Origin: Pseudomonas sp.
GTDB lineage: Bacteria; Pseudomonadota; Gammaproteobacteria; Pseudomonadales; Pseudomonadaceae
Length of the DNA: 40,110 nt
Direction of reading: 5' to 3'
NCBI RefSeq assembly: GCF_028293835.1
Contig: NZ_JAQGNX010000052.1
Span: 1-40,110 of the forward strand
Shown: in pieces, positions 31,343 to 40,110 of the stretch
Layout: each line of letters starts with the position of its first letter
How positions within the stretch are numbered: position 1 is the stretch's first letter
Position numbers and translations under genes: made by a program
The notes under the pieces: generated by a model
Told to the model about the DNA's origin: nothing
The model's input: only the letters and a program-made list of their open reading frames with translations
The model's database searches: none

Positions 31343-34300
31343 ATGGCGAAGAAACCCAGGAGTGCGGCCTTTATCGATGACCCGCTGTGGTACAAGGACG
31401 CGGTCATTTATCAGGTTCACGTAAAGTCTTTTTTTGATTCAAACAATGATGGTATTGGGGATTTCCCGGGCCTGATAGCCAAGCTCGACTACATTGCCGA
31501 ACTCGGGGTCAATACCATCTGGCTGCTGCCGTTTTACCCGTCCCCGCGTCGGGATGATGGCTATGACATTGCCGATTACCGTGGCGTGCACACCGACTAC
31601 GGCACCATGGCCGATGCCAGGAAGTTCATCGCCGAGGCTCACAATCGTGGGCTACGGGTCATTACTGAATTGGTTATCAACCACACCTCGGACCAACACC
31701 CGTGGTTCCAGAAGGCACGCGCCTCCAAGCGGGGCTCAAAAGCCCGAGACTTCTATGTGTGGTCAGACACCGACCAGAAGTACGACGGTACGCGGGTTAT
31801 TTTTATCGATACCGAGACGTCCAACTGGACCTGGGACCCGGTCGCTGGTCAGTACTTCTGGCACCGGTTCTATTCACACCAGCCGGACCTGAACTTTGAC
31901 AATCCGGCGGTGATGGCCGCGGTACTGGAAGTAATGCGTTACTGGCTGGACATGGGCATCGATGGCCTGCGCCTGGATGCCATTCCGTACTTGATCGAGC
32001 GCGACGGCACCAACAACGAAAACTTGCCTGAGACTCATCAGGTGCTGAAGAAAATTCGCGCGGAGATCGACGCCAATTATCCAGACCGCATGCTGCTGGC
32101 CGAAGCCAACCAGTGGCCGGAAGATACGCAACAATACTTTGGCGACCGAAAAGGCAAAGACGGCGATGAATGCCACATGGCTTTTCACTTTCCGTTGATG
32201 CCACGCATGTACATGGCCGTCGCCCAGGAAGACCGTTTTCCGATCACCGACATTTTGCGTCAAACGCCGGAAATTCCGGAAAACTGCCAATGGGCAATTT
32301 TCCTGCGTAACCACGATGAGTTGACCCTGGAAATGGTCACTGATCGGGAACGTGATTACCTGTGGAATTATTACGCCGCTGACCGCCGTGCGCGGATCAA
32401 CCTTGGCATCCGTCGTCGTTTGGCGCCGCTGGTGCAACGAGATCGACGCCGGGTTGAGCTGCTTAACAGCATGTTGCTGTCGATGCCGGGTACGCCAACC
32501 TTGTACTACGGTGACGAGATCGGCATGGGCGACAACATCTACCTCGGCGACCGTGACGGCGTGCGCACACCGATGCAGTGGTCCATCGACCGCAACGGTG
32601 GCTTCTCCCGTGCCGACCCGGCCAGCCTGGTACTGCCGCCGATCATGGACCCGCTGTACGGTTATCAATCGGTCAACGTCGAGACGCAAAACAACGACCC
32701 ACATTCGCTGCTGAACTGGAATCGCCGGATGTTGACGGTGCGCAAACAGCAGAAGGCGTTTGGCCGTGGCACATTGAAAATGCTCTCGCCAAGCAACCGT
32801 CGGATTTTGGCCTACACCCGTGAATACACAGGTCCGGATGGCAAGACCGAAATTATCCTGTGCGTGGCCAACGTGTCTGCGGCCGCACAAGCCGCAGAGC
32901 TGGAACTGGCGCCGTTTGCCGGCATGGTCCCTGTCGAGATGTTGGGCGGCAGTGCGTTTCCGCCGATTGGACAATTGACGTATTTGCTGACATTACCGCC
33001 CTACGGTTTTTACTGGTTCTTGCTGGCGTCTGAAAACCAGATGCCGAGTTGGCACAAAGAGCCGGCGCAGAGCCTGCCGGACTTCCCGACCATGGTGCTG
33101 AAAAAACGCCTGGAAGAATTGCTCGACGAACCATTGCGCAGTGTCATGGAGAAGGACTCGTTGGCGGCTTATCTGCCAAAGCGTCGTTGGTTCGCGGGCA
33201 AAGACAAAATTATCGACGAGGTCAAAATCGCTTACGCCGTACGTTTTGGCTCTGTGCAGTTCCCGGTGTTGCTGAGCGAAATTGAAGTGACCGCGGGCGA
33301 TCATAAAGGCCGCTACCAATTGCCGTTCGGTCTATTGGCAGAAGATGACATCAGCAGTGCGTTGCCACAGCAATTGGCGTTGGCACGGGTCCGCCGAGGA
33401 CGCCAGGTGGGTTTCATTACTGATGCGTTTACGCTTGAAACTTTCATCCGCGCAGTGATCCAGGGCATGCAGGCCAGTACCGTGTTGCCGTTTAACGGAG
33501 GCGAGCTGCGTTTCGAGCAGACGCCGGAAATGACTCATCTGGGACTAACCAGCGAATCCGAAGTGCGCTACCTGTCGGCCGAACAGTCCAACAGTTCAGT
33601 GGTGGTGGGCGGCAATCTGGTGCTGAAGATGATCCGTCGCGTTGCGGCGGGTACTCACCCCGAACTGGAAATGGGGGCGTATCTGACGGCGGCCGGTTTC
33701 AAACAAATTTCGCCGTTGCTGGGTTCAGTGGTGCGAGTCGATGAGGAGGGGCAAGAAAATCTGTTGATGATTGCTCAGGGCTACCTGAGCAATCAGGGCG
33801 ATGCGTGGGAATGGACGCAGAACAACTTAGAGCGCGCGGTACGTGATGAGATGGCTCACGGGCGCTCTGACCTGGATCAACACTTCAATGCACTATTGGA
33901 ACTCACCGATTTCTCGGGCTTATTGGGTCAGCGTCTCGGCGAGATGCACCAGGTATTGTCGGCCCCGACGGACGATCCTGATTTCGTCGCTGAAATCACC
34001 AGCGCCGATGACAGCCAAGCGTCCGGTAACAGTGTTGCGGCACAAATGGAACGCGCCCTTGAGTTGCTCGAACTGAACAGGGACAAACTAGAGTCGGACG
34101 ATCAGGCGTTGGTCGATAAGCTGTTGGGTCAACGTAAGAAGGTGCTTGCGCATATTAAAAATCTGGCCAAGCGTTCCGTAGGCGGCTTGCGCTTACGGGT
34201 GCACGGTGACTTGCACTTGGGCCAAGTGTTGGTGGTCAAAGGCGATGCTTACCTGATCGACTTTGAAGGCGAGCCAGCGCGACCCCTCATTGAGCGCCGG

Positions 34301-34669
34301 GCCAAATACAGCCCGTTTAAAGACGTTAGCGGCGTGTTACGTTCGTTCGACTATGCTGCCGCCATGGCCGTGCGCAATGCCCAGGCCGTCGACACCTCAG
34401 ATGAAGCGAAAGCGGCGCGTCGCACCGTGTCCGACTCGTACCTGGCCCAGTCCCGGGAAGCGTTTATCGAAGGGTATCGGGCCGCCACAATCGGTATGGC
34501 GCACAAGTGGAAGGACAGCAAAGGCGAAGCCGCCGCGCTGGAATTGTTTACCCTGGAAAAAACCGCTTATGAAGTAGTCTACGAGGCAGAGAACCGCCCC
34601 GCGTGGTTGGCCGTACCTTTGCAAGGCCTACGTGGACTGCTGACTTTGTCTGATGGAGAACCAACATGA
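31343..34669 (+). CDS. treS: Trehalose synthase fused to maltokinase (TreS-Pep2)
   Basis: A 1108-aa two-enzyme fusion. Residues ~1-575 are TreS, a GH13 enzyme interconverting trehalose and maltose: [19 protein letters not shown], nucleophile D212 in [11 protein letters not shown], acid/base E254 in [12 protein letters not shown]325 in [10 protein letters not shown]. Residues ~600-1108 are maltokinase, which phosphorylates maltose with ATP to maltose-1-phosphate. It opens with [10 protein letters not shown], and has the kinase-like [10 protein letters not shown] with D956 and LIDFEGEP with D973. ATG 31343 has AAGGA upstream. The fusion channels trehalose-derived maltose straight to GlgE's substrate. 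Its stop overlaps the glgB start by ATGA. Confidence 0.96.
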   Translation: MAKKPRSAAFIDDPLWYKDAVIYQVHVKSFFDSNNDGIGDFPGLIAKLDYIAELGVNTIWLLPFYPSPRRDDGYDIADYRGVHTDYGTMADARKFIAEAHNRGLRVITELVINHTSDQHPWFQKARASKRGSKARDFYVWSDTDQKYDGTRVIFIDTETSNWTWDPVAGQYFWHRFYSHQPDLNFDNPAVMAAVLEVMRYWLDMGIDGLRLDAIPYLIERDGTNNENLPETHQVLKKIRAEIDANYPDRMLLAEANQWPEDTQQYFGDRKGKDGDECHMAFHFPLMPRMYMAVAQEDRFPITDILRQTPEIPENCQWAIFLRNHDELTLEMVTDRERDYLWNYYAADRRARINLGIRRRLAPLVQRDRRRVELLNSMLLSMPGTPTLYYGDEIGMGDNIYLGDRDGVRTPMQWSIDRNGGFSRADPASLVLPPIMDPLYGYQSVNVETQNNDPHSLLNWNRRMLTVRKQQKAFGRGTLKMLSPSNRRILAYTREYTGPDGKTEIILCVANVSAAAQAAELELAPFAGMVPVEMLGGSAFPPIGQLTYLLTLPPYGFYWFLLASENQMPSWHKEPAQSLPDFPTMVLKKRLEELLDEPLRSVMEKDSLAAYLPKRRWFAGKDKIIDEVKIAYAVRFGSVQFPVLLSEIEVTAGDHKGRYQLPFGLLAEDDISSALPQQLALARVRRGRQVGFITDAFTLETFIRAVIQGMQASTVLPFNGGELRFEQTPEMTHLGLTSESEVRYLSAEQSNSSVVVGGNLVLKMIRRVAAGTHPELEMGAYLTAAGFKQISPLLGSVVRVDEEGQENLLMIAQGYLSNQGDAWEWTQNNLERAVRDEMAHGRSDLDQHFNALLELTDFSGLLGQRLGEMHQVLSAPTDDPDFVAEITSADDSQASGNSVAAQMERALELLELNRDKLESDDQALVDKLLGQRKKVLAHIKNLAKRSVGGLRLRVHGDLHLGQVLVVKGDAYLIDFEGEPARPLIERRAKYSPFKDVSGVLRSFDYAAAMAVRNAQAVDTSDEAKAARRTVSDSYLAQSREAFIEGYRAATIGMAHKWKDSKGEAAALELFTLEKTAYEVVYEAENRPAWLAVPLQGLRGLLTLSDGEPT

Positions 34670-36897
34670 ATGCACCTAAGGAACACAGCAAGGACAAAGT
34701 GCAAATGTTGCCCGGCGCGGTCGACATGGACGCATTGATTCGTGCCGAACACCACGACCCGTTTTCGATGCTCGGCCCCCATGACGACGGCAAGGGTGGG
34801 CAATTCATCCGCGCTTACTTGCCTGACGCACTGAGCGTTAAAGTGTTGGCCCGTGACGGCGAGCAAGAACTGACCACCCTGGAAATGAGTTCAACCCCGG
34901 GTTTTTTTGTCGGGCATTTGCCGAACACACAACCCTATCTGCTAAAGATCAGTTGGGCCGGCGGGGAGCAGATCACCGAAGACACCTACAGCTTTGGTCA
35001 GCTGCTGGGCGAGATGGATCTGTACTTGTTCGCTGAAGGCAATCACCGGGATTTGAGCAACTGCTTAGGCGCTCAAGTCACTAACGTCGACGGCATTGAC
35101 GGTGTGCGCTTCGCGGTATGGGCGCCCAATGCGCGTCGCGTCTCGGTGGTCGGCTCGTTCAACAACTGGGACGGTCGTCGCCATCCGATGCGTGCGCGTT
35201 ATCCGTCCGGCGTGTGGGAAGTGTTCATTCCGCGGCTTCAGCCGGGGGAAGCTTACAAATACGAGATTTTAGGCGCCAATGGGATTTTGCCATTGAAGGC
35301 CGACCCGGTGGCACTGGCTACGCAAATGCCACCCGAGACGGCATCGGTGGTAGCTACGCCAATGAACCATGAATGGCAGGACGGCGGGTGGATGGAATCC
35401 CGTGCCCAGCGTCATTTGCCTAAAGCACCGCTGTCGATCTACGAGTTGCACGCCGGGTCATGGCAGCTCGATCACAGCGATGAATTCGTGGTGCGCCAGT
35501 ACACCTGGAAAGAGTTGGGTGATCGCCTGATTCCTTACATCAAGGAACTGGGTTTTACCCACATCGAATTGATGCCGATCATGGAGCACCCTTTTGGTGG
35601 TTCATGGGGTTATCAGCCGTTGTCTCAGTTCGCTCCGACCGCGCGCTACGGCTCACCGCAGGATTTCGCGGCCTTCGTTGATGCCTGCCACCAGGCCGAC
35701 ATTGGGGTGATTCTTGATTGGGTTCCGGCGCATTTTCCAACCGATACCCACGGCCTGGCGCAGTTCGACGGCACTGCACTGTATGAATACGGCAACCCGC
35801 AAGAAGGCTTTCACCAAGACTGGGACACGCTGATCTATAACCTGGGCCGCACCGAAGTTCACGGGTTTATGCTCGCCTCGGCGTTGCATTGGCTCAAGCA
35901 TTTCCATGTCGATGGCCTACGAGTCGACGCAGTGGCTTCGATGTTGTATCGGGATTATTCACGCAAAGCCGGGGAGTGGGTGCCTAACCGCCACGGTGGT
36001 CGTGAAAATCTGGAAGCCATTGATTTCCTGCGCCACCTCAATGACGTTGTCGCACTGGAAGCGCCGGGCTCCATGGTGATCGCCGAAGAGTCCACGGCAT
36101 GGCCCGGCGTCAGTCAGACGACGCAGCAGGGCGGTTTGGGTTTTCAGTACAAATGGAACATGGGCTGGATGCACGACACCCTGCACTACATGCAGCAGGA
36201 TCCGATTCACCGTGCCCATCACCACAGTGAGTTAAGTTTCGGTCTGGTCTATGCGTGGTCCGAGAAATTCGTGCTGCCGATTTCCCACGATGAAGTGGTT
36301 CACGGCAAGCACTCGTTGATCGACAAGATGCCGGGCGATCGCTGGCAGAAATTTGCCAACTTGCGCGCTTACCTGTCGTTTATGTGGACCCATCCAGGCA
36401 AAAAATTGTTGTTCATGGGCTGTGAGTTTGGCCAATGGCGCGAGTGGAACCACGACGAGCAACTTGATTGGTATTTGCTGCAGTATGCCGAGCATATAGG
36501 CGTCAAGAAGCTGGTCAGTGACCTTAACCGGCTTTATCGCCAGGAGCCGGCGTTGCATGAGCGCGATTGTGAGCCCCAGGGCTTCCAGTGGGTGATCGGC
36601 GATGACATGGTCAACAGCGTGTTTGCTTATATGCGCTGGAGCAAGGAAGGCGAGCCGGTACTGGTGGTGGCCAACCTTACACCGGTGCCGCGCTTGGGTT
36701 ATCAGGTGGGGGTGCCATTCGACGGGCCATGGGTTGAACTGCTGAACAGCGACGCCGAGATGTACGCCGGTTCCAACATCGGTAATGGCGGAGAAGTGAA
36801 TGCCGTTGAGGGTAAAAGCCACGGCCAGCCGCATTCGCTGTCGCTGAACTTGCCGCCGCTGGCGGTGTTGATCTTGAAGCCCAGGTCGCAAGAGTAA
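34666..36897 (+). CDS. glgB: 1,4-alpha-glucan branching enzyme
   Basis: A 743-aa GlgB that introduces alpha-1,6 branches into the glucan made by GlgE. It has two N-terminal beta modules: residues ~25-115, then the CBM48-type [27 protein letters not shown] at 149-175. The GH13 barrel follows, with nucleophile D421 in [19 protein letters not shown] and acid/base E474 in [18 protein letters not shown] is present too. The C-terminal beta domain ends LAVLILKPR. It overlaps treS by 4 bases. No glgA or glgC lies here, which fits a GlgE-pathway operon rather than the classical ADP-glucose route. A strong stem follows the stop. Confidence 0.96.
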   Translation: MNAPKEHSKDKVQMLPGAVDMDALIRAEHHDPFSMLGPHDDGKGGQFIRAYLPDALSVKVLARDGEQELTTLEMSSTPGFFVGHLPNTQPYLLKISWAGGEQITEDTYSFGQLLGEMDLYLFAEGNHRDLSNCLGAQVTNVDGIDGVRFAVWAPNARRVSVVGSFNNWDGRRHPMRARYPSGVWEVFIPRLQPGEAYKYEILGANGILPLKADPVALATQMPPETASVVATPMNHEWQDGGWMESRAQRHLPKAPLSIYELHAGSWQLDHSDEFVVRQYTWKELGDRLIPYIKELGFTHIELMPIMEHPFGGSWGYQPLSQFAPTARYGSPQDFAAFVDACHQADIGVILDWVPAHFPTDTHGLAQFDGTALYEYGNPQEGFHQDWDTLIYNLGRTEVHGFMLASALHWLKHFHVDGLRVDAVASMLYRDYSRKAGEWVPNRHGGRENLEAIDFLRHLNDVVALEAPGSMVIAEESTAWPGVSQTTQQGGLGFQYKWNMGWMHDTLHYMQQDPIHRAHHHSELSFGLVYAWSEKFVLPISHDEVVHGKHSLIDKMPGDRWQKFANLRAYLSFMWTHPGKKLLFMGCEFGQWREWNHDEQLDWYLLQYAEHIGVKKLVSDLNRLYRQEPALHERDCEPQGFQWVIGDDMVNSVFAYMRWSKEGEPVLVVANLTPVPRLGYQVGVPFDGPWVELLNSDAEMYAGSNIGNGGEVNAVEGKSHGQPHSLSLNLPPLAVLILKPRSQE

Positions 36898-36909
36898 GGG
36901 GACTGACGG

Positions 36910-36933
36910 GCGCCGCGGCTGAAACCGCGGCGC
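36910..36933. terminator. Terminator stem after glgB
   Basis: GCGCCGCGG and CCGCGGCGC form a perfect 9-bp stem with a CTGAAA loop, 12 bases after the glgB stop and 36 bases from the convergent EEP gene's stop. The T run is weak, so it may be bidirectional and partly Rho-aided. Confidence 0.7.
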
Positions 36934-36969
36934 TTACGTTGGTGGGCTCAGGATCGCCCGTTTTCCGGG

Positions 36970-37770
36970 TTAAAGATGCACTTCTACGGTCAGCGGTAAA
37001 TGATCTGACAAATGACTCCACGGACGGTTGCCCAAAATCCGCGGCGAATGGCTGGTGGCATTGCGCAGATAAATACGGTCAAGGCGCAGCATCGGCAACC
37101 GCGCCGGGTAGGTTCTCGCCAATGAACCGGCATGCCGCTCAAATACTTCATGCAGATAGTCGCAACGCGCCAGACGCAGGTTGCCCTGCAACTGCCAATC
37201 ATTGAAATCCCCCGCAATAATAACCGGCGCATGGCTTGGCAGTGACTCAAGCAGCTTGCACAGCAGGTCCAGCTGTAATTGCCGATGGCTCTCCAGCAAA
37301 CTCAAATGCACGCAGATCGCGTGCACTTCGTCGTGCCCTGGCACCTGCAGTATGCAATGCAACAGGCCGCGTCGCTCAGGCCCAACAATGGACACATCGA
37401 GATTGCGCTGTTGCAGGATCGGATACTTTGAGAGCAGGGCGTTGCCATGATGGCCGTCTGGGTAAACGGCGTTTTGACCGTAGGCGAAATCGCTCCACAT
37501 GCTGTCAGCGAGAAATTCGTAGTGAGAGGTCAGGGGCCACCCAGGGTGCCGCGAGGCATGGCCATCGTGGCTGCCCATGACCTCTTGCAAAAACACCAGG
37601 TCGGCGCTGGTGCTGCGCACGGCTTCGCGCAATTCGGGCAGGATGAAGCGCCGATTGAAGGCGGTAAAACCTTTGTGAGTGTTCATCGTCAGTACCCGCA
37701 GACGGTGAACGGCTGGAAGTTCTGTCAGGTCGACAGGGGTGGCGTTACTTCCTGCTGAGTCGGGAGCCAC
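36970..37770 (-). CDS. Endonuclease/exonuclease/phosphatase (EEP) family protein
   Basis: A 266-aa EEP-fold metal phosphodiesterase. Conserved residues are N30 in LTMNTHKGF, E63 in VFLQEV, HGNALLSKYP (108-117), D188/N190 in IAGDFNDW, D231 in RLDRIY, and D256-H257 in SDHLPL. The family cuts phosphodiester bonds in nucleic acids, phospholipids or inositol phosphates; this bacterial subgroup often sits beside cardiolipin synthase genes, but none is seen here. The start is GTG at 37770 with GGAGT 8 bases upstream; no better ATG exists. No signal peptide. Confidence 0.88.
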   Translation of the reverse strand: MAPDSAGSNATPVDLTELPAVHRLRVLTMNTHKGFTAFNRRFILPELREAVRSTSADLVFLQEVMGSHDGHASRHPGWPLTSHYEFLADSMWSDFAYGQNAVYPDGHHGNALLSKYPILQQRNLDVSIVGPERRGLLHCILQVPGHDEVHAICVHLSLLESHRQLQLDLLCKLLESLPSHAPVIIAGDFNDWQLQGNLRLARCDYLHEVFERHAGSLARTYPARLPMLRLDRIYLRNATSHSPRILGNRPWSHLSDHLPLTVEVHL

Positions 37771-37838
37771 TCTGACACTCCTTGAACAAGGGATCTGTTA
37801 ATGGGACTGATCGCCGCAATGGCAGTTCATCCTTTTCG

Positions 37839-39041
37839 TCAATAGCGCGGGCGGCGCGACAAACAGATGGTCAAGGTCAACCCGGCTACCGACAAAGCGG
37901 CCGCGCAGAGAAAAATCGACGCATAGCCCAGGCCTAAGGCAATAGTGCCCATGATTGGACCGGCGATCGCCAATGCCAGATCGAAGAACACCGCATAAGC
38001 GCTAAGTCCCGCACCGCGACTGGAGTTGGGTACCTGTTTGATCGCCTCGACCCCCAGGGCCGGGTACACCAGCGACAAGCCAAAGCCGGTCAGCCCCGCG
38101 CCGATCAGTGCAAATTCAGTGCTGGGAGAAATCCACAGCATCACCAGGCCAACGGTTTCGACGGCCATGCAGGCAATGGCAGCATTGAACCCGCCGAAGC
38201 GTTTGATGGCGTTAATGAAGATCAGGCGCGACAGGATAAAACATACCCCGAACACCGTCAGGCAATAGGCCGCGCCTTTCCAGCCTCGGCTCAGGTAGAA
38301 CAGGGTAACGAAGGTGGTCAAGGTGCCGTAACCGATAGAGGCCAGCGTCAGGCTTAGACCGAACGGTGCGACACGGCCGAATACCGACCAGAACGGCATG
38401 CGTTCACCACGGACGACCGGCACTGACGGCTTGTTACGAATCAGCAGCAGCGCCGATAGCGAAATGATCGACAAGGCGACGCCGAGACTGATGAAGCCCA
38501 GCCCATCGACCATGAGCACGCCAACGGGGGCGCCAATGGCAATAGCGCCGTACGAGGCGATGCCGTTCCAGGAAATCGCCTTGGCGGTGTGTTCCGAGCC
38601 GACTTGGCCGATGCACCAACTGATGGTGCCTACGCCGATCAAGCCTTGGGCGATGCCGAGAAATACGCGGGCGACGATGAGTATCGTCAGGGCCAGGTCT
38701 GGCACGCTTTCAAGCAAGGTAGCTGTCAGGGTCATAAAGCCGCTGATGACGATCCCCGACAAGCCATAGATGATGGCGCGCTTGGTGCCAATGCTGTCCG
38801 CCACACGCCCCGCCAGCGGACGGCTCAGCAGCGTCGCCAGGTATTGCGCACCCACCGTAACCCCCGCTATGACCGGGCTGAAGCCCAGTTGATCGTGGAC
38901 ATACCCCGGAACCACCGCTATGGGCAAACCGATGCACAGAAAGGCAACAAATGTATAAAACACGATTGAGACGATCTGTAAGGTGATCGCCACGGAGCTC
39001 GGCGGTATGACGGGGGATGGCGAAGGTTGGGCGGCAGACAT
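37839..39041 (-). CDS. MFS transporter, YhhS-like
   Basis: A 400-aa major facilitator with about 12 membrane segments. The opening VFYTFVAFLCIGLPIAVVPGYVHDQLGFSPVIAGVTVGAQYLATLLSRPLAGRVADSIGTKRAI carries the loop 2-3 motif (GRVADSIGTKRA). Later VFLGIAQGLIGVGTISWCIGQVG and AGLTGFGLSLVYPALGVEAIKQVP fit the YhhS/UPF0226 group. Members export varied compounds; one E. coli relative affects glyphosate tolerance. The substrate is not predictable. The ribosome site is weak (AATGAGCC). It is 68 bases upstream of the EEP gene on the same strand. Confidence 0.87.
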   Translation of the reverse strand: MSAAQPSPSPVIPPSSVAITLQIVSIVFYTFVAFLCIGLPIAVVPGYVHDQLGFSPVIAGVTVGAQYLATLLSRPLAGRVADSIGTKRAIIYGLSGIVISGFMTLTATLLESVPDLALTILIVARVFLGIAQGLIGVGTISWCIGQVGSEHTAKAISWNGIASYGAIAIGAPVGVLMVDGLGFISLGVALSIISLSALLLIRNKPSVPVVRGERMPFWSVFGRVAPFGLSLTLASIGYGTLTTFVTLFYLSRGWKGAAYCLTVFGVCFILSRLIFINAIKRFGGFNAAIACMAVETVGLVMLWISPSTEFALIGAGLTGFGLSLVYPALGVEAIKQVPNSSRGAGLSAYAVFFDLALAIAGPIMGTIALGLGYASIFLCAAALSVAGLTLTICLSRRPRY

Positions 39042-39221
39042 GGCTCATTCGCTGGCAGGCGGTTGGAGTTCGCCATGATGGCGTGCGCAGAGCATAAAAG
39101 GAAGCTGGCTAACGATCGAGTTGCACACTGCTGGGCCATGGCCCCTGATCTGTGGATTGCCCCAAGTCCCGTGTCATGCCCACAGGGATTTCGGAACATG
39201 CCGGAGATTTCCGTATTGCAC

Positions 39222-39255
39222 AAAAAAAACCTGTCACCAGGACAGGGTTTTTTTT
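39222..39255 (-). terminator. Rho-independent terminator of ybiT
   Basis: AACCTGTC-accag-GACAGGgTT is flanked by eight A's on one side and eight T's on the other, so it can act in both directions. It is just downstream of the YbiT-type stop on the minus strand. This is the clearest intrinsic terminator in the window. Confidence 0.9.
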
Positions 39256-39269
39256 AGACAATAACTAAA

Positions 39270-40110
39270 TCAGAACACAACGCCTTGGCTGCGCAGGTAG
39301 TCATCGTAAGTGCCGCTGAAGTCGACTACGCCGCTTGGGCTCAGCTCGATAATCCGAGTAGCCAACGATGATACGAACTCACGGTCATGGCTAACGAAGA
39401 TCAAGGTGCCTGGGTAGTTTTCCAGTGCGAGGTTCAATGCCTCGATGGATTCCATGTCCAAGTGGTTGGTCGGTTCGTCCATGATCAACACGTTCGGCTT
39501 TTGCAGGATCAGCTTGCCGAACAGCATGCGGCCTTGCTCACCACCGGAAATCACTTTGACCGACTTGAGGATTTCATCGTTGGAGAACAGCATCCGGCCC
39601 AAAGTACCGCGAACGATCTGCTCGCCGCCTTGAGTCCAGCGACCCATCCAGTCGAACAGGTTGGATTCATCTTCGAAATCAGAAGCGTGATCCTGAGCGT
39701 AATAGCCCAGCTCAGCCGCATCCGTCCATTTGACCGTACCGGCATCCGGCGATAGCTCGTTGACCAGTGTGCGAAGCAGAGTCGTTTTGCCGATACCGTT
39801 CGGGCCGATGATCGCTACGCGTTCGCCTGCTTCAACCACGAAGCTGAAGTCCTTGAACAGCGGTTTGCCATCGAAACCTTTGGCCATGCGCTCGACGATA
39901 ACCGCCTGACGGTGCAGCTTCTTGTTCTGTTCGAAACGAATGAACGGGCTGACACGGCTGGAAGGCTTGACCTCGGCCAAGTGGATCTTGTCGATCTGCT
40001 TGGCGCGGGAGCTGGCCTGCTTGGATTTCGAGGCGTTGGCGGAGAATCGGCTAACGAACGATTGCAGTTCGTTGATCTGTGCTTTCTTCTTGGCGTTGTC
40101 CGACAGCAAC
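39270..40110 (-). CDS. ybiT: ABC-F ATPase YbiT, C-terminal part (cut by window edge)
   Basis: The C-terminal ~280 residues of an ABC-F translation factor; the start lies beyond the right edge, since the frame is open to base 40110 and the protein begins mid-domain. It shows the end of the first ATPase half, the inter-domain linker ([25 protein letters not shown]) and the second ATPase. That ATPase has Walker [10 protein letters not shown], signature SGGEQGR, Walker [12 protein letters not shown] and the switch histidine in VSHDREF. The close match of linker and C-terminus ([13 protein letters not shown]) to E. coli YbiT supports that name over EttA or Uup. It acts on the ribosome, probably at the E site. 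Confidence 0.92.
   Translation of the reverse strand, partial: LLSDNAKKKAQINELQSFVSRFSANASKSKQASSRAKQIDKIHLAEVKPSSRVSPFIRFEQNKKLHRQAVIVERMAKGFDGKPLFKDFSFVVEAGERVAIIGPNGIGKTTLLRTLVNELSPDAGTVKWTDAAELGYYAQDHASDFEDESNLFDWMGRWTQGGEQIVRGTLGRMLFSNDEILKSVKVISGGEQGRMLFGKLILQKPNVLIMDEPTNHLDMESIEALNLALENYPGTLIFVSHDREFVSSLATRIIELSPSGVVDFSGTYDDYLRSQGVVF

Noticed and set aside
31874..32974. 366-codon ORF on the minus strand
   Set aside because: It is antisense to treS; long but without motifs, and the sense protein is clearly real.

Overview
The window reads as a chromosomal segment of a Pseudomonas, most likely from the fluorescens/syringae side of the genus. The reasons are the moderately high GC, the Pseudomonas-type REP doublets with an ACTTGTT core, small families that I know mainly from pseudomonads (DUF3203, DUF4892, a proline-rich 64-aa protein), and several gene orders familiar from that genus. 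I see no rRNA, tRNA, CRISPR array, insertion sequence or prophage. The gene density is that of ordinary chromosome. Family assignments come from recognising motifs and overall sequence; no database search was run.

Layout, left to right. 1-1126: a membrane protein of DUF6708 type, open at the left edge, with an unusually AT-rich 5' half. 1443-2096: an HD-domain hydrolase. 2136-5736: a D(-)-tartrate use module, made of a LysR regulator divergent from D(-)-tartrate dehydratase, which is followed by a DctA-type dicarboxylate symporter. 5851-8487: a run of small proteins (hypothetical, SPOR lipoprotein, hypothetical, DUF883 membrane anchor, 84-aa hypothetical, LEA-type lipoprotein). 8670-14009: an AraC-type regulator followed by a 3-hydroxyacyl-CoA dehydrogenase, thiolase, acyl-CoA dehydrogenase and enoyl-CoA hydratase. 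Together these form a complete short/branched-chain beta-oxidation spiral, best explained as isoleucine (2-methylbutyryl-CoA) breakdown. 14027-16812: an orphan VgrG-like spike protein and a YebC paralogue. 16962-20177: a TetR regulator whose stop lies two bases before an LRR-protein kinase gene, divergent from an MFS exporter. 20310-26676: a propionate/acetate-CoA ligase, a hotdog thioesterase, two overlapping alpha/beta hydrolases, a possible 21-codon ORF coupled to a DUF4892 periplasmic protein, and an AI-2E-family permease. 26730-28916: a six-EF-hand calcium-binding protein, DUF3203, an MgtC-family membrane protein and a proline-rich acidic microprotein. 29299-36897: the GlgE-pathway operon glgE - treS/maltokinase fusion - glgB, with a plausible AlgU-type promoter upstream. 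36970-39041: an EEP-family phosphodiesterase and a YhhS-like MFS transporter. 39270 to the right edge: the C-terminal part of the ABC-F ATPase YbiT.

How the genes work together. Three coherent metabolic units stand out. D-tartrate would be taken up by the symporter and dehydrated to oxaloacetate. Branched-chain acyl-CoA would be oxidised and cleaved to acetyl-CoA plus propionyl-CoA. Trehalose/maltose would be turned into maltose-1-phosphate and then into branched alpha-glucan. The last unit is typical of osmotic and desiccation tolerance, and its neighbours also look stress- or envelope-related. The least explained parts are the TetR/LRR-kinase pair, the orphan VgrG, the six-EF-hand protein and a 15-bp tandem repeat in front of the CoA ligase.
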